NCBI RefSeq assembly: GCF_000317435.1
Contig: NC_019751.1
Coordinates: forward strand, 5,146,001-5,210,000
DNA from: Calothrix sp. PCC 6303
GTDB taxonomy: Bacteria > Cyanobacteriota > Cyanobacteriia > Cyanobacteriales > Nostocaceae
DNA: 64,000 nt
Direction of reading: 5' to 3'
A program made the position numbers and the translations under genes. Below the pieces are notes generated by a model. The model had not been told where the DNA came from and did not search any database. It saw only the letters and a list, made by a program, of their open reading frames with translations. Shown here one piece after another: positions 55,580 through 64,000 of the stretch (positions are counted from its first letter, which is position 1; the number at the start of each line of letters is the position of its first letter).

Positions 55580-56551
55580 ATGACGATTTTAATTATTACC
55601 CACAGTCAAGACAACCAATGTATTGATCGTGTAATGGACGCGATTATCGCTTATGGTGGAAAAAGCTGTTTCCGCTTCAATAGCGATCGCTTTCCCACTG
55701 AAATCCACCTTGATGTGTATTATGGTGGCAAAGAGGAACGTCACGTAATTACTGATGGTAATCACCATGTTGATTTAAATGAGGTTTCTGCTGTTTGGTA
55801 TCGTCGTGTGGCTATAGGTGCCAAAATCCCGGAAACCATGAATTCTCAACTTCGTGACGCTTCCCTGGGAGAATCCCGCGCTACTTTCCAAGGGATGTTG
55901 GCAAGTATTCGCGGGTTTCATTTAGATCCTTTGGAGAATGTCCGTCGGGCTGAAAATAAGCAGTTACAACTTCAAGTCGCACGGGATTTTGGTTTAAATA
56001 TTCCCCGAACTCTGATTAGTAATAATCCTGCTACTGTGAGGAAGTTTGCCGCTGAATGTAATTATCAAATTGTGACAAAAACTCTATCGTCTTTTGCTAT
56101 TTATAATAGCAAAGGTGAGGATCAGGTAGTTTTTACTAATCCGGTGACACGAGAAGATTTAGAAAACTTGGACGGTTTGCAGTTCTGTCCCATGACTTTT
56201 CAAGAGAATATTCCTAAAGCTTTAGAGTTACGAGTAACTATAGTTGGAAATCAGATATTTACAGCCGCAGTGGATTCACAGGTGATGAAAGAGGCTGAAA
56301 GTGATTGGCGGAAAAAAGGTTTAGCCTTAATCAATTCTTGGCAAGAATATCAATTGCCGGAAGATGTGGAAACTAAGTTACTACAATTAATGAGATATTT
56401 TGGCTTGAATTATGGAGCTATTGATATTATCTTAACTCCAGATGGTAAGTATTATTTTCTAGAAGTAAATCCAGTGGGTGAATTCTTTTGGTTGGAACAT
56501 AATCCCGGATTTAAGATTTCTCAAAGCATAGCTCAATTATTGCTAAAGTAA
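55580..56551 (+). CDS. MvdD/MdnC-type ATP-grasp graspetide ligase
   Basis: 323 residues. The N-terminal part (LIITHSQDNQCIDRVMDAI...VWYRRVAIG) and central NKQLQLQVARDFGLNIPRTLI are typical of microviridin maturases. The ATP/Mg block is GAIDIILTPDGKYYFLEVNPVGEFFWLE at the C-terminus, split here around residues 280-306. Such enzymes phosphorylate Asp/Glu side chains and join them to Thr/Ser (MvdD/MdnC) or Lys (MvdC/MdnB). Only one ligase is present; there is no acetyltransferase or transporter nearby. The gap to the precursor is three bases, so one transcript is nearly certain. Confidence 0.92.
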   Translation: MTILIITHSQDNQCIDRVMDAIIAYGGKSCFRFNSDRFPTEIHLDVYYGGKEERHVITDGNHHVDLNEVSAVWYRRVAIGAKIPETMNSQLRDASLGESRATFQGMLASIRGFHLDPLENVRRAENKQLQLQVARDFGLNIPRTLISNNPATVRKFAAECNYQIVTKTLSSFAIYNSKGEDQVVFTNPVTREDLENLDGLQFCPMTFQENIPKALELRVTIVGNQIFTAAVDSQVMKEAESDWRKKGLALINSWQEYQLPEDVETKLLQLMRYFGLNYGAIDIILTPDGKYYFLEVNPVGEFFWLEHNPGFKISQSIAQLLLK

Positions 56552-56567
56552 TTGATTTTGAAGGATT

Positions 56568-57836
56568 TTATAGGGGGAGGGTGATAGTTACAGTGGTACC
56601 AACACCCAGTTTACTGTCGATAGCGATCGCACCTTCTAACAAATCCACTATTTTTTTGACAATTGCTAAACCAAAGCCAATACCAGGTAGGAAGTTGACG
56701 ACATTTTTGGCTCGATGAAATGGTTCGTAGAGTCTGGGTAAGTCTTCGGTAGGAATACCAATACCTTGATCTTTGACTTCGAGGACAATTTGGTGATTTT
56801 GCTGATGTAAGTTAAGTTGGATTACTCCACCTTTGGGTGAATATGTGATGGCATTATTAAGCAGATTATCTAAAATAATATGTAGCATTGTTGCATCTAA
56901 GTTAACCCAAGATTCAGTTAGGTGACAATTTAATTCCAAAGTATGTAAATCATCGCCTTTGGGTTGATGCAGTGCGATCGCATTTTCACAAACTTGCTGT
57001 AAATTAATTTGGCTAGAATTAACTTTGAGTTGACTTAATTCGGCTTTGTACAGTGATACTTGTTCTAGCAAACGCAGCATTGATTGAATTCCAGTTCTGA
57101 TGACTTGAAAACATCTAGCTCGCGTCTCTCGGCTAATTTTTCCGTCATAGTTTTCTAGCAACTCGACTGAAGTTTGGACAACAGTCATTGGTGTGCGGAA
57201 TTCATGGGAAATTGTCTGAATGTAGCGCGAACGCAATTCCTGAAGTTCCTGCGACGAATCTACAGAATTGACAATTGTCATCGATTGTGGTAAGTCAGCA
57301 ATGTCACGTAATAGCCAACGCCAACCAACTAGTTTTTTTTGAGTATCATAAACAGCAGAAACAGCAATCACGGCTGGAAATGCTTCGCCGCGACGGGGTT
57401 GAATTTCGATCTGCCAATGTTGAGACTGGAGTAACTTTTCTGGCTGACTAAGTTGGTTGTGAAAGGCTGTACGCTCTGCCTTGCCAACAAAAACAAGCAA
57501 TGGTTTGCCAATCAAAAAATCTGTTCGCACCCCCAAGAATCCGCTAGCGAAACGATTAGCTTGCTGAATCACACCTAGGGTATCTGTGACTATGTAGGCA
57601 TCGGGAGCAAATTCAAATAATTCCCAATAATGTTGCCGTTCTAATTCCAATTCCTGGCGAGTTTGTAATAGTTCCTCATGTTGAACATTAAGTTCCTCTA
57701 AGACTATTGCTAATTCTTCAAGAGCAGATGAGAGTAATTCCGGTTCTAGAAGTAACTGATTCGTATTCTGTGATAGGATACCAACTCTGAATTGAGCATT
57801 TTGGAGCTTTGTCTCTAACGCTGTGATATTATTCAT
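56568..57836 (-). CDS. PAS-domain sensor histidine kinase
   Basis: 422 residues from ATG 57836, which overlaps the stop of the CheR-like gene by four bases (ATGA); a longer frame to 57986 is an artefact of that overlap. A coiled coil is followed by a PAS domain (YWELFEFAPDAYIVTDTLGVIQQANRFASGFLG), then HisKA with SHEFRTPMTVVQTS and an HATPase domain with N box LNNAITYSP, G1 DQGIGIP and G2 GIGFGLAI. There is no membrane helix, so it is cytoplasmic. It forms one operon with cheB- and cheR-like genes. The response-regulator partner is not in the window. Confidence 0.93.
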   Translation of the reverse strand: MNNITALETKLQNAQFRVGILSQNTNQLLLEPELLSSALEELAIVLEELNVQHEELLQTRQELELERQHYWELFEFAPDAYIVTDTLGVIQQANRFASGFLGVRTDFLIGKPLLVFVGKAERTAFHNQLSQPEKLLQSQHWQIEIQPRRGEAFPAVIAVSAVYDTQKKLVGWRWLLRDIADLPQSMTIVNSVDSSQELQELRSRYIQTISHEFRTPMTVVQTSVELLENYDGKISRETRARCFQVIRTGIQSMLRLLEQVSLYKAELSQLKVNSSQINLQQVCENAIALHQPKGDDLHTLELNCHLTESWVNLDATMLHIILDNLLNNAITYSPKGGVIQLNLHQQNHQIVLEVKDQGIGIPTEDLPRLYEPFHRAKNVVNFLPGIGFGLAIVKKIVDLLEGAIAIDSKLGVGTTVTITLPL

Positions 57837-59677
57837 GATTCTGCTTCCTCCATAACGAGGATAACCCCCTGCCGCTCTCCTGTGGTGCCAATTAGGGGAT
57901 TGCAGGTGACTCGACAGCGAAAACTTCGACCCCGACGATTGGTGGCATCTATGTCCAACTGTATGTGATTCTTCCCAGCAAGACAAGTTCGGATTGCCTC
58001 CCGTAGTTCCCCCACAGGTAAACCAATATCCAAATTAAAAAATGATTGTCCTTTGACTTCTTCGGTTCTTAATCCCCAAAGGTTTTCAGTTTCTTGATTC
58101 CAACTGAGGATGTTAAATTGGGGGTCAATTACAACTACCCCAGCTTGAATGCTGGCGAGGATGGATTGGAGGAAAGCATTGATTTGGTTGAGTTCCTGGG
58201 TACGCTCTCGCAACTCATCATTAATTGTTTGTAATTCTTCGTTGGTGGAGTGGAGTTCTTCGTTCATTGTTTCTAGTTCTTCGTTGGTAGATTGTAATTC
58301 CTCGTTGGTGGTTTCTAGTTCTTCGTTGGTGGATTGCAATTCCTCGTTAGTTGTTTCTAGTTCTTCGTTACTAGATTGCAATTCTTCGTTAGCAGTTTCC
58401 AGTTCTTGAGTTACCCGTTGCAATTCCGTTTGCAGGTTGTGGTAGTTGGTGACATCTTTAAAGGCAATTCCCACTCCGAGCAAATTTTCGCCATTTTCCT
58501 GTAGGGGTGTGAGTTGCACATCCAAATATTGGATACTGCCATCGGGGAGGTTGCGAACCACATCAGAAATAATTATGGTATGACGATCACTATATATTTG
58601 TTCAATACGTGATCGCAATTCGACGGGACGGTAGGAAATTTCTAAATCTCGCAGGGGACTGCCAATATTTTGGAGAGTGATACCAAACATTAACCTTGCT
58701 GCTAAATTAGCGATCGCTAAGTTCCCAGTACAATCTATCACTAATTGGGCAATGGGCATGGAATTTAGGGCAGCTTCCCGCAACTGCATATGCATAGCAA
58801 CAAGATTACTAGCTTCCTCATCACCAGTTTGCCCTAAACCAAGTAAGCGATCGCGTATATGTACCTTAGGTACTTTGGCAAAGATGCGATGTTGTAAACT
58901 CAAAGGTGTAAATAAATTACTGTGGGTAAGCAACATCTCTGCTTTCCCCAAAAATAAAAAACCTGTAGGATTGAGGGCAAAATGAAACCGTGACAACATT
59001 CTTGCTTGAGCATCGGCATTGAAGTACATTAAGGTGTTACGACATACCAACAAATCTAAGCGGGAAATGGGAGCATCTTGCATTAAGTCATGACGACCAA
59101 AAATTACCACTCGACGCAAATCTACCCGAAATACTTGCCGATTTCCCATCGGTTCAAAATATTTTTCTTGCAACTCTACAGGAACAGATTTAATCGCTTG
59201 CTTGGTATAACTAGCAGAACGAGCATGGGTTAAAGCATCTTCATCCACATCAGTCGCATATATTTTAACTCGTTGACGAAACTCACTAGCTCCCAAAGCT
59301 TCTGCCAAAATCATTGCTAGGGTATAAGCTTCTTCTCCCGAAGCACAACCAGCACTCCACACCCGAATTGGTTCATTTGCTGCTTTGTTACTGATAATTT
59401 GGGGTATTAACTGATTGCGAAGATAATCCCAAGCGGAAGCATCACGAAAAAAACCAGTGACATTAATTAAAATTGTATTTAAAAGCTCAATAAACTCTTC
59501 TGGGTGAACTTCCAAATAATCCAAATAATCCCCAAAAGATTCAATTTCCCGCGACTGCATTTGTTTACGGATGCGTCGCTGTAAAGTAGAGCGTTTATAA
59601 CCTGAAAAATCAAAACCTCTTGTCCATTTTAAGTAATCTAACAGTGTTTCAAATACCTTATCTTCTTCATTCCCCAT
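57833..59677 (-). CDS. CheR-type methyltransferase with coiled coil and PAS domains
   Basis: 614 residues. CheR N-terminal helix domain (TRGFDFSGYKRSTLQRRIRKQM), SAM-binding domain (IRVWSAGCASGEEAYTLAMIL, ISRLDLLVCRNTLMYF), PAS-like domain around residues 310-400, a long heptad-rich coiled coil made of NEELQSTNEELETT repeats (about 425-490), and a final PAS domain (LQSILASIQAGVVVIDPQFNILSWNQETENLWG). In many bacteria this layout is fused to CheB and a kinase in one chain; here three overlapping genes carry the parts. It overlaps cheB by 11 bases. Confidence 0.92.
   Translation of the reverse strand: MGNEEDKVFETLLDYLKWTRGFDFSGYKRSTLQRRIRKQMQSREIESFGDYLDYLEVHPEEFIELLNTILINVTGFFRDASAWDYLRNQLIPQIISNKAANEPIRVWSAGCASGEEAYTLAMILAEALGASEFRQRVKIYATDVDEDALTHARSASYTKQAIKSVPVELQEKYFEPMGNRQVFRVDLRRVVIFGRHDLMQDAPISRLDLLVCRNTLMYFNADAQARMLSRFHFALNPTGFLFLGKAEMLLTHSNLFTPLSLQHRIFAKVPKVHIRDRLLGLGQTGDEEASNLVAMHMQLREAALNSMPIAQLVIDCTGNLAIANLAARLMFGITLQNIGSPLRDLEISYRPVELRSRIEQIYSDRHTIIISDVVRNLPDGSIQYLDVQLTPLQENGENLLGVGIAFKDVTNYHNLQTELQRVTQELETANEELQSSNEELETTNEELQSTNEELETTNEELQSTNEELETMNEELHSTNEELQTINDELRERTQELNQINAFLQSILASIQAGVVVIDPQFNILSWNQETENLWGLRTEEVKGQSFFNLDIGLPVGELREAIRTCLAGKNHIQLDIDATNRRGRSFRCRVTCNPLIGTTGERQGVILVMEEAES
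58195..58405. repeat. 42-bp period repeat encoding the CheR coiled coil
   Basis: About five units alternate GTTTCTAGTTCTTCGTT and GATTGCAATTCCTCGTT type half-units on the plus strand (period 42, half-period 21), giving the NEELETT/NEELQST heptads on the minus strand. The reverse strand forms a long but meaningless open frame. Confidence 0.8.
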
Positions 59678-60305
59678 CAGCTTTATGTCCCATTACCAAG
59701 GTAATTAAAGCTCTCGCAATTTCGGATAATGGTAAAACTTGATCTACTATACCTGTTTTAATCGCTGCTTTAGGCATTCCATCAAATTCAGATGTTTCAC
59801 TATCCTCCACAATCACAATTCCACCCTTCTCCTTAATTTCCCTCACCCCAACTGCCCCATCCACACCTGTTCCTGTTAAAATTACAGCAATAGCCTGCGA
59901 TTCATAACTATTTGCAACTGACTCAAACAGCACATCAGCAGATGGACGCACAAAATGTATCACCTCCGATTGTGTCAGTTCCACAGAACCCTGACTAGTC
60001 ACCAATAAATGGTAATTTGGTGGAGCAATATAAATTGTTCCAGGATTCATCAATTCTCCCTGCTCTGCTTGTTTCACCTGCAACTTAGTGCGTCTACTCA
60101 AAATATCCGCCATCATTGAGCGGTGTTTCGGGTCAAGATGCTGTACGATCACAATCGGTACAGGAAAATTGGCAGGTAAAGCAGAGATGACTTTACTCAC
60201 TGCTTGTAACCCTCCCGCAGAACATGCGATCGCTACAATCCTGAACTTACTATCACCAGGATGCTTAGGGTTAATTTGCTCTGATTCTGAAAATGATTTT
60301 TCCAT
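59667..60305 (-). CDS. CheB-type protein-glutamate methylesterase domain, stand-alone
   Basis: 212 residues. The catalytic triad is visible as Ser in AIACSAGGLQAVSKVI, His in VQHLDPKHRSMMADIL and Asp in VILTGTGVDGAVGVREIKEKGG. There is no receiver domain, unlike classical CheB. It is the first gene of the cheB-cheR-kinase operon and overlaps cheR by 11 bases. It is unlikely to serve flagellar chemotaxis; no chemoreceptor is near. Confidence 0.92.
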   Translation of the reverse strand: MEKSFSESEQINPKHPGDSKFRIVAIACSAGGLQAVSKVISALPANFPVPIVIVQHLDPKHRSMMADILSRRTKLQVKQAEQGELMNPGTIYIAPPNYHLLVTSQGSVELTQSEVIHFVRPSADVLFESVANSYESQAIAVILTGTGVDGAVGVREIKEKGGIVIVEDSETSEFDGMPKAAIKTGIVDQVLPLSEIARALITLVMGHKADGE

Positions 60306-60391
60306 AATATTTACTCATAAATTTGTAAATTAAATAATTCTTGCTTTTTAAGAGTTGGGGTCGATTTTTCCTGTTTAATAAAGTCACATTG

Positions 60392-61042
60392 CTAAGGATT
60401 GCGTAAATATAATTTCTGGATAGCATTATTTTCAACTTGAGTACGAAAATTTTCCATCATTCCCAAAATTTCATTATGCAACTGTTGATATTCTTCACGA
60501 TCAAGTGATAAATACTCACCGTGAGCAATTCCATTTCTGCGTTTAAGTAATTGTTCGTTAATGATAACTTCCTTTGTTTGATAAAAAGAATAGTCCAAAC
60601 CCAGAAGACAGACAATTTCCCGCAAAATATCAGAAGATAAATTGGAACTTGTTGAAATTACATCTTCATAAGGAAGTGAAATTTTCTGACTTGTCTGAGT
60701 CAACATGAAATTGGCAACTTCTGTAAATATGGTTGCCTTATTTGTTTCACTTGCCTCCTTGAGTTTAAATTTCATTGCTACGGCTACAAAATTTATCGCT
60801 AGCTCCTCACAGGTTAATTGCTGTCTGGCAACAAATTCTAAATAACTAGTTGCAGCAGTTTTAATATATCCTTCCCAATTAGCATATAAAAGTGTTACTC
60901 CACTACGTAACACAGCATTATGTTTGCTAAGTCTAAAACTGTTAGTTTCTATCAAGCTTTTTAAGTCGGATATCTCTTTTCGTCTCCAGATTAAATCATC
61001 CGTTAGACGCTGATTTAAATGTTCCAACGTGCGAATTTTCAT
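60392..61042 (-). CDS. MAE_28990-like HEPN-domain protein (putative RNase)
   Basis: 216 residues, mostly helical. KRRNGIAHGEYLSLDREEY contains R-x4-H (R169, H174), the HEPN ribonuclease motif; the upstream LLYANWEGYIKTAATSYLEFV is the other conserved helix of the MAE_28990/MAE_18760 group. HEPN proteins of this kind cut RNA in toxin-antitoxin and abortive-infection systems. It overlaps the DUF262 gene by four bases (ATGA), so the pair is translationally coupled. It ends 86 bases before cheB, which has its own start. Confidence 0.85.
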   Translation of the reverse strand: MKIRTLEHLNQRLTDDLIWRRKEISDLKSLIETNSFRLSKHNAVLRSGVTLLYANWEGYIKTAATSYLEFVARQQLTCEELAINFVAVAMKFKLKEASETNKATIFTEVANFMLTQTSQKISLPYEDVISTSSNLSSDILREIVCLLGLDYSFYQTKEVIINEQLLKRRNGIAHGEYLSLDREEYQQLHNEILGMMENFRTQVENNAIQKLYLRNP

Positions 61043-62172
61043 GAGACAAAGAGTTTACGACCAAGAGGAATAAGCTGAGGTAATCTAGCTTTTGCATCTT
61101 TTCCTCGTCCAAAAGCAGATGTAAACTCTGGATTAGACCAAATTTCTATAATCTTGTTTTTTATATCTGAACAAGTTGCATTATATTGCTTATAGTTATA
61201 GCCAATTCCCAGAGCAATTGCTTCAAAAGGGGCTAACATAAAGCCTCCAGAAAACTTTTGTTTTGCAACATCATATTTTCTAAAACTGTCGTTACCCATA
61301 CATTCACCTAAAAGCTGGAATGTTTTTTCAAAAGCAGCTTTTTCTTCTTCCATGTCGAAATTATCATTGTTAGCTATTTCTTGAATTTTGTCTGTAAAAA
61401 ATGTATCTACATCAGGAATTTTACTAAGAGCGTTTTCATCGATATTTCGCAGCACTAAAAATCGACATAGAATTTCAACGTCATACTGTTCTTCCAGTGT
61501 TTTGTCACTTAAAGAAATACAAGACTGAAAATTTTCATCCGCACTTAGCTGTTTAATCCATCTATATAGTTTTGGATTTAAACTAACTAAAATACAGTTT
61601 CTCAATTCTTGAGGATTGGCTCTGGAACCTCCAGTGTTCAATCTTTGAAAAAGTTCATATTTAGCAAACGTATCGCTTTCTTTTAGTAGAATGTTAACAT
61701 CTATTTTAGCTCTTTTAATTAATAATCTTTGAGTTGGAGTTAACCCTTTGATAGAGCCATCTGGGTGTTCTTTATCTTCCCATATTTTACTAGTCAACGA
61801 AGGCAAATATTCAGTTTTTTGCAAAACTAAGGGAACAACCTGTTTGCCATTTTCATCTTTTAATATACCTACAAATTCATATATTGTAGATAGTCTTTGT
61901 AATCCATCCACTACATCCCAAATACCATCTTCTCGTTGAGACACAAAAATGGGTGGAATTGGTATACCTAATAGAATCGATTCGATTAATTTGGTTTTTT
62001 GATAATCAGACCAACGAAAAAATCTCTGAAATTCTGGATGAATTTCTATTTCTTCTTGTTGGTAGAGACTAATCAATTCTCCAATTGACATTGAGTAGTG
62101 ATCGGATCGGATTTCCTGCCTCTTTTGGTCAATTTCGGCTTGGAGTGTATCTACTTTTTCTCCGATATTCAT
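61039..62172 (-). CDS. DUF262 (ParB-like/GmrS-type) domain protein
   Basis: About 377 residues from ATG 62172; a TTG at 62187 is open. EIHPEFQRFFRWSDYQKTKLIESILLGIPIPPIF, VVDGLQRLSTIYEF and FQRLNTGGSRANPQELRNC are the DUF262 hallmarks; the DGxQR motif is the proposed NTP-binding or nuclease site. No DUF1524 HNH domain is attached. DUF262 proteins take part in restriction of modified DNA and other defence. The HEPN gene follows with a four-base overlap, which suggests that DUF262 either activates or restrains it. Confidence 0.88.
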   Translation of the reverse strand: MNIGEKVDTLQAEIDQKRQEIRSDHYSMSIGELISLYQQEEIEIHPEFQRFFRWSDYQKTKLIESILLGIPIPPIFVSQREDGIWDVVDGLQRLSTIYEFVGILKDENGKQVVPLVLQKTEYLPSLTSKIWEDKEHPDGSIKGLTPTQRLLIKRAKIDVNILLKESDTFAKYELFQRLNTGGSRANPQELRNCILVSLNPKLYRWIKQLSADENFQSCISLSDKTLEEQYDVEILCRFLVLRNIDENALSKIPDVDTFFTDKIQEIANNDNFDMEEEKAAFEKTFQLLGECMGNDSFRKYDVAKQKFSGGFMLAPFEAIALGIGYNYKQYNATCSDIKNKIIEIWSNPEFTSAFGRGKDAKARLPQLIPLGRKLFVS

Positions 62173-62567
62173 AACTATCGCTTCCAATATATTAAATGGT
62201 AAACATAATCACTAAGTATGTTGCTATGATTTGCAACACATCTTCTATTTTAGCGATCGCATGTTTGAACAAACCGATTCCTAAAACGTCTCCATCTAAT
62301 TGTATTCAGATCAAGACTTACGCACTCGGACATGTAAAATTCCATCACCCTCTGCTCTGTGTCTCCTAAACTTAAACTATTTTGGTTACAGGAAATGTGT
62401 TCAGTGTCAATACTACCCATAAATGAAAATCTATAAACAACAGGGTTTTGTATCGAAAAATTAAGGAATATTGCGATTCCCGTCAATAGTGATGGCAAAC
62501 CGCAAAAACTACCAAAAGTCCATGGTAGGATTGCTCTCGTTAATATGTCAGAAATGGGGGAAGACCT
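62173..62567. other. Spacer between the DUF262 gene and chlP
   Basis: No supported gene. A GACTTACGCACTCGGACATG segment near 62313 belongs to the TTACGCA repeat group. The chlP ribosome site GGGGGA is at 62556-62561. Confidence 0.5.
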
Positions 62568-63788
62568 TTGACACTTCGGGTTGCTGTTGTTGGCTCAGGT
62601 CCAGCTGGTTCATCTGCTGCTGAAATCTTGGCAAAGGCTGGAATCGAGACCTATCTATTTGAGCGGAAGCTGGATAATGCGAAACCCTGCGGTGGTGCTA
62701 TTCCTCTATGCATGGTAGAAGAGTTTGATCTACCTGCGAATATCATCGATCGTCGTGTGCGAAAAATGAAGATGATTTCACCCTCGAACCGCGAGGTGGA
62801 TATTAATCTAATAAAGGAAGATGAATATATCGGTATGTGTCGTCGGGAAGTACTTGATGCTTTCTTACGCGATCGCGCGGCGGCATTAGGTGCTAATTTA
62901 ATAAATGCTACTGTTCATAAACTAGATATTCCCACTAACGATACTGATCCTTACACAATCCACTATGTAGACCATACTGAAAGTGGCGCTCAAGGGATTG
63001 CCAAGAGTCTCCAAGTTGATGCAATCATTGGTGCTGATGGGGCTAATTCCCGCATTGCCAAAGAAATTGATGCAGGGGATTACAATTACGCGATCGCGTT
63101 CCAAGAACGCATCCGGATTCCCGATGCTAAAATGGCGTATTACGAAGATTTAGCAGAAATGTACGTCGGTGACGATGTTTCTACTGATTTCTACGCATGG
63201 GTATTCCCCAAATATGACCACGTTGCTGTGGGAACTGGAACGATGCACGTTCACAAGGCTAGCATCAAACAGTTACAAGCTGGTATTCGCGCCCGCGCAG
63301 CTAAGAAGCTCGAAGGTGGTAAAATTATCAAGGTGGAAGCACACCCCATCCCCGAACATCCCCGTCCTCGTCGTGTAGTTGGACGTGTAGCTTTGGTGGG
63401 TGATGCTGCGGGTTATGTCACTAAGTCTTCAGGTGAAGGTATTTACTTTGCGGCGAAGTCAGGACGGATGTGTGCTGAAGCAATAGTAGAATTTAGCAAC
63501 AAGGGTGAAACAATCCCCACCGAGAGAGATCTCAAGGTTTATATTAAGCGTTGGGATAAGAAGTACGGTTTGACTTACAAGGTATTGGATATCTTACAAA
63601 ACGTCTTCTATCGTTCTGATGCTACCCGTGAAGCATTTGTGGAAATGTGTAGTGACATGGATGTCCAGAAGTTAACTTTTGATAGTTACCTGTACAAAAC
63701 AGTTGTCCCTGCAAATCCCATTACCCAACTGAAAATTACCGCTAAAACACTTGCTAGCTTACTTCGTGGCAATGCTTTAGCACCTTAA
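62568..63788 (+). CDS. chlP: Geranylgeranyl reductase ChlP
   Basis: 406 residues. The FAD-binding start is LRVAVVGSGPAGSSAAEILAKAG, followed by CGGAIPLCMVEEFDLP, CRREVLDAFLRDRAA and GRVALVGDAAGYVTKSSGEGIYF. It reduces geranylgeranyl to phytyl chains for chlorophyll, tocopherol and phylloquinone, using NADPH. The start is TTG: GGGGGA lies seven bases upstream, no ATG precedes it in a useful place, and the family starts at this MTLRVAVVG position. Confidence 0.97.
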   Translation: MTLRVAVVGSGPAGSSAAEILAKAGIETYLFERKLDNAKPCGGAIPLCMVEEFDLPANIIDRRVRKMKMISPSNREVDINLIKEDEYIGMCRREVLDAFLRDRAAALGANLINATVHKLDIPTNDTDPYTIHYVDHTESGAQGIAKSLQVDAIIGADGANSRIAKEIDAGDYNYAIAFQERIRIPDAKMAYYEDLAEMYVGDDVSTDFYAWVFPKYDHVAVGTGTMHVHKASIKQLQAGIRARAAKKLEGGKIIKVEAHPIPEHPRPRRVVGRVALVGDAAGYVTKSSGEGIYFAAKSGRMCAEAIVEFSNKGETIPTERDLKVYIKRWDKKYGLTYKVLDILQNVFYRSDATREAFVEMCSDMDVQKLTFDSYLYKTVVPANPITQLKITAKTLASLLRGNALAP

Positions 63789-63867
63789 ATCAGTTAACAG
63801 TGAATAGTTATCAGGTTGAAGATGATTTCAAATAAACTTGATAACTGGATTATTTGAGTCTTTCTAG

Positions 63868-63898
63868 GGTGGGTTCAGACGATAGTCCGTAACCCACC
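63868..63898 (+). terminator. Hairpin downstream of chlP
   Basis: GGTGGGTT (63868-63875) pairs with AACCCACC (63891-63898), 80 bases past the stop. No T-run; possible weak terminator or a dispersed repeat. Confidence 0.35.
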
Positions 63899-64000
63899 AT
63901 TACTTATGGGATAATTTTTCTGCTCTCACCCCATCAACCCGATAATTGATTATTACTGATTATTACCAATCATTTAAATTATGCGATCGCGGTTTCAATC

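Noticed and set aside
57837-57986. 50-residue N-terminal extension of the histidine kinase
   Set aside because: It lies wholly inside the CheR-like gene in another frame, and the ATG at 57836 makes a normal four-base overlap.
58149-58409. Ser-rich open frame on the plus strand
   Set aside because: Antisense of the 42-bp coiled-coil repeat in the CheR-like gene.
62250-62498. 82-codon open frame between DUF262 and chlP
   Set aside because: No ribosome site or family resemblance; it crosses a dispersed repeat.

Overview
The window comes from a filamentous cyanobacterium, most likely of the Nostocales. The grounds are: very frequent HIP1 octamers (GCGATCGC), the photosystem II gene psbI, NDH-1 subunit ndhH, geranylgeranyl reductase chlP, plastid-type ycf23, a DUF3769 LptD-like outer-membrane protein, many short palindromic dispersed repeats, and a mostly single-gene layout with long AT-rich spacers. 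No rRNA, tRNA or CRISPR array was found. I do not name a species.

Layout. 1-1.8 kb: a complete IS4-family element (260-1770) with terminal inverted repeats and 10-bp target duplications; its transposase is broken near the N-terminus by a 25-bp dispersed repeat. 1.8-4.6 kb: an ECF sigma/anti-sigma pair, a small NrtS-like membrane protein and a cysteine-dioxygenase-like cupin. The sigma operon and the cupin share the same two-block promoter motif. 4.7-11.5 kb: a secreted NHL-repeat protein and three glycosyltransferases, separated by three copies of one dispersed repeat. 11.6-15.3 kb: mnmE, a metallo-beta-lactamase-fold protein without its metal motif, panD and ppa. 15.3-17.6 kb: mostly non-coding, with a candidate short sRNA. 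17.6-24.2 kb: a DUF362 protein, an aspartase/fumarase-family enzyme, small uncharacterised genes, a 182-bp MITE and a WcaI-like glycosyltransferase. 24.5-30.7 kb: the LptD-like gene, psbI, ndhH and rsmH.

30.8-42 kb: two Hanks-type kinases (one with a minisatellite-encoded tail), hypothetical genes, bioB, a GNAT acetyltransferase, leuB, the prepilin peptidase gene and accD. 42-54.9 kb: an SH3 protein, a caspase-fold protein with a Tyr/Ser pseudo-dyad, sat, a B12-type radical SAM protein, a Tat-exported PhoD phosphatase, fetB, a DegT aminotransferase, ycf23 and two secreted proteins. 55.3-56.6 kb: a two-gene graspetide (microviridin-like) cluster. 56.6-60.3 kb: an overlapping cheB/cheR-PAS/histidine-kinase operon. 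60.4-62.2 kb: a DUF262 + HEPN pair with a 4-base overlap, probably a defence or toxin-type module. 62.6-63.8 kb: chlP.

The best candidates for something new are: (1) the minimal graspetide cluster, whose core has lost both the lysine and its acidic partner needed for the microviridin amide bond, matching the presence of a single ATP-grasp ligase; (2) the DUF262-HEPN pair; (3) the ECF regulon with its shared promoter. All functions are inferred from sequence by eye; no database search was run.
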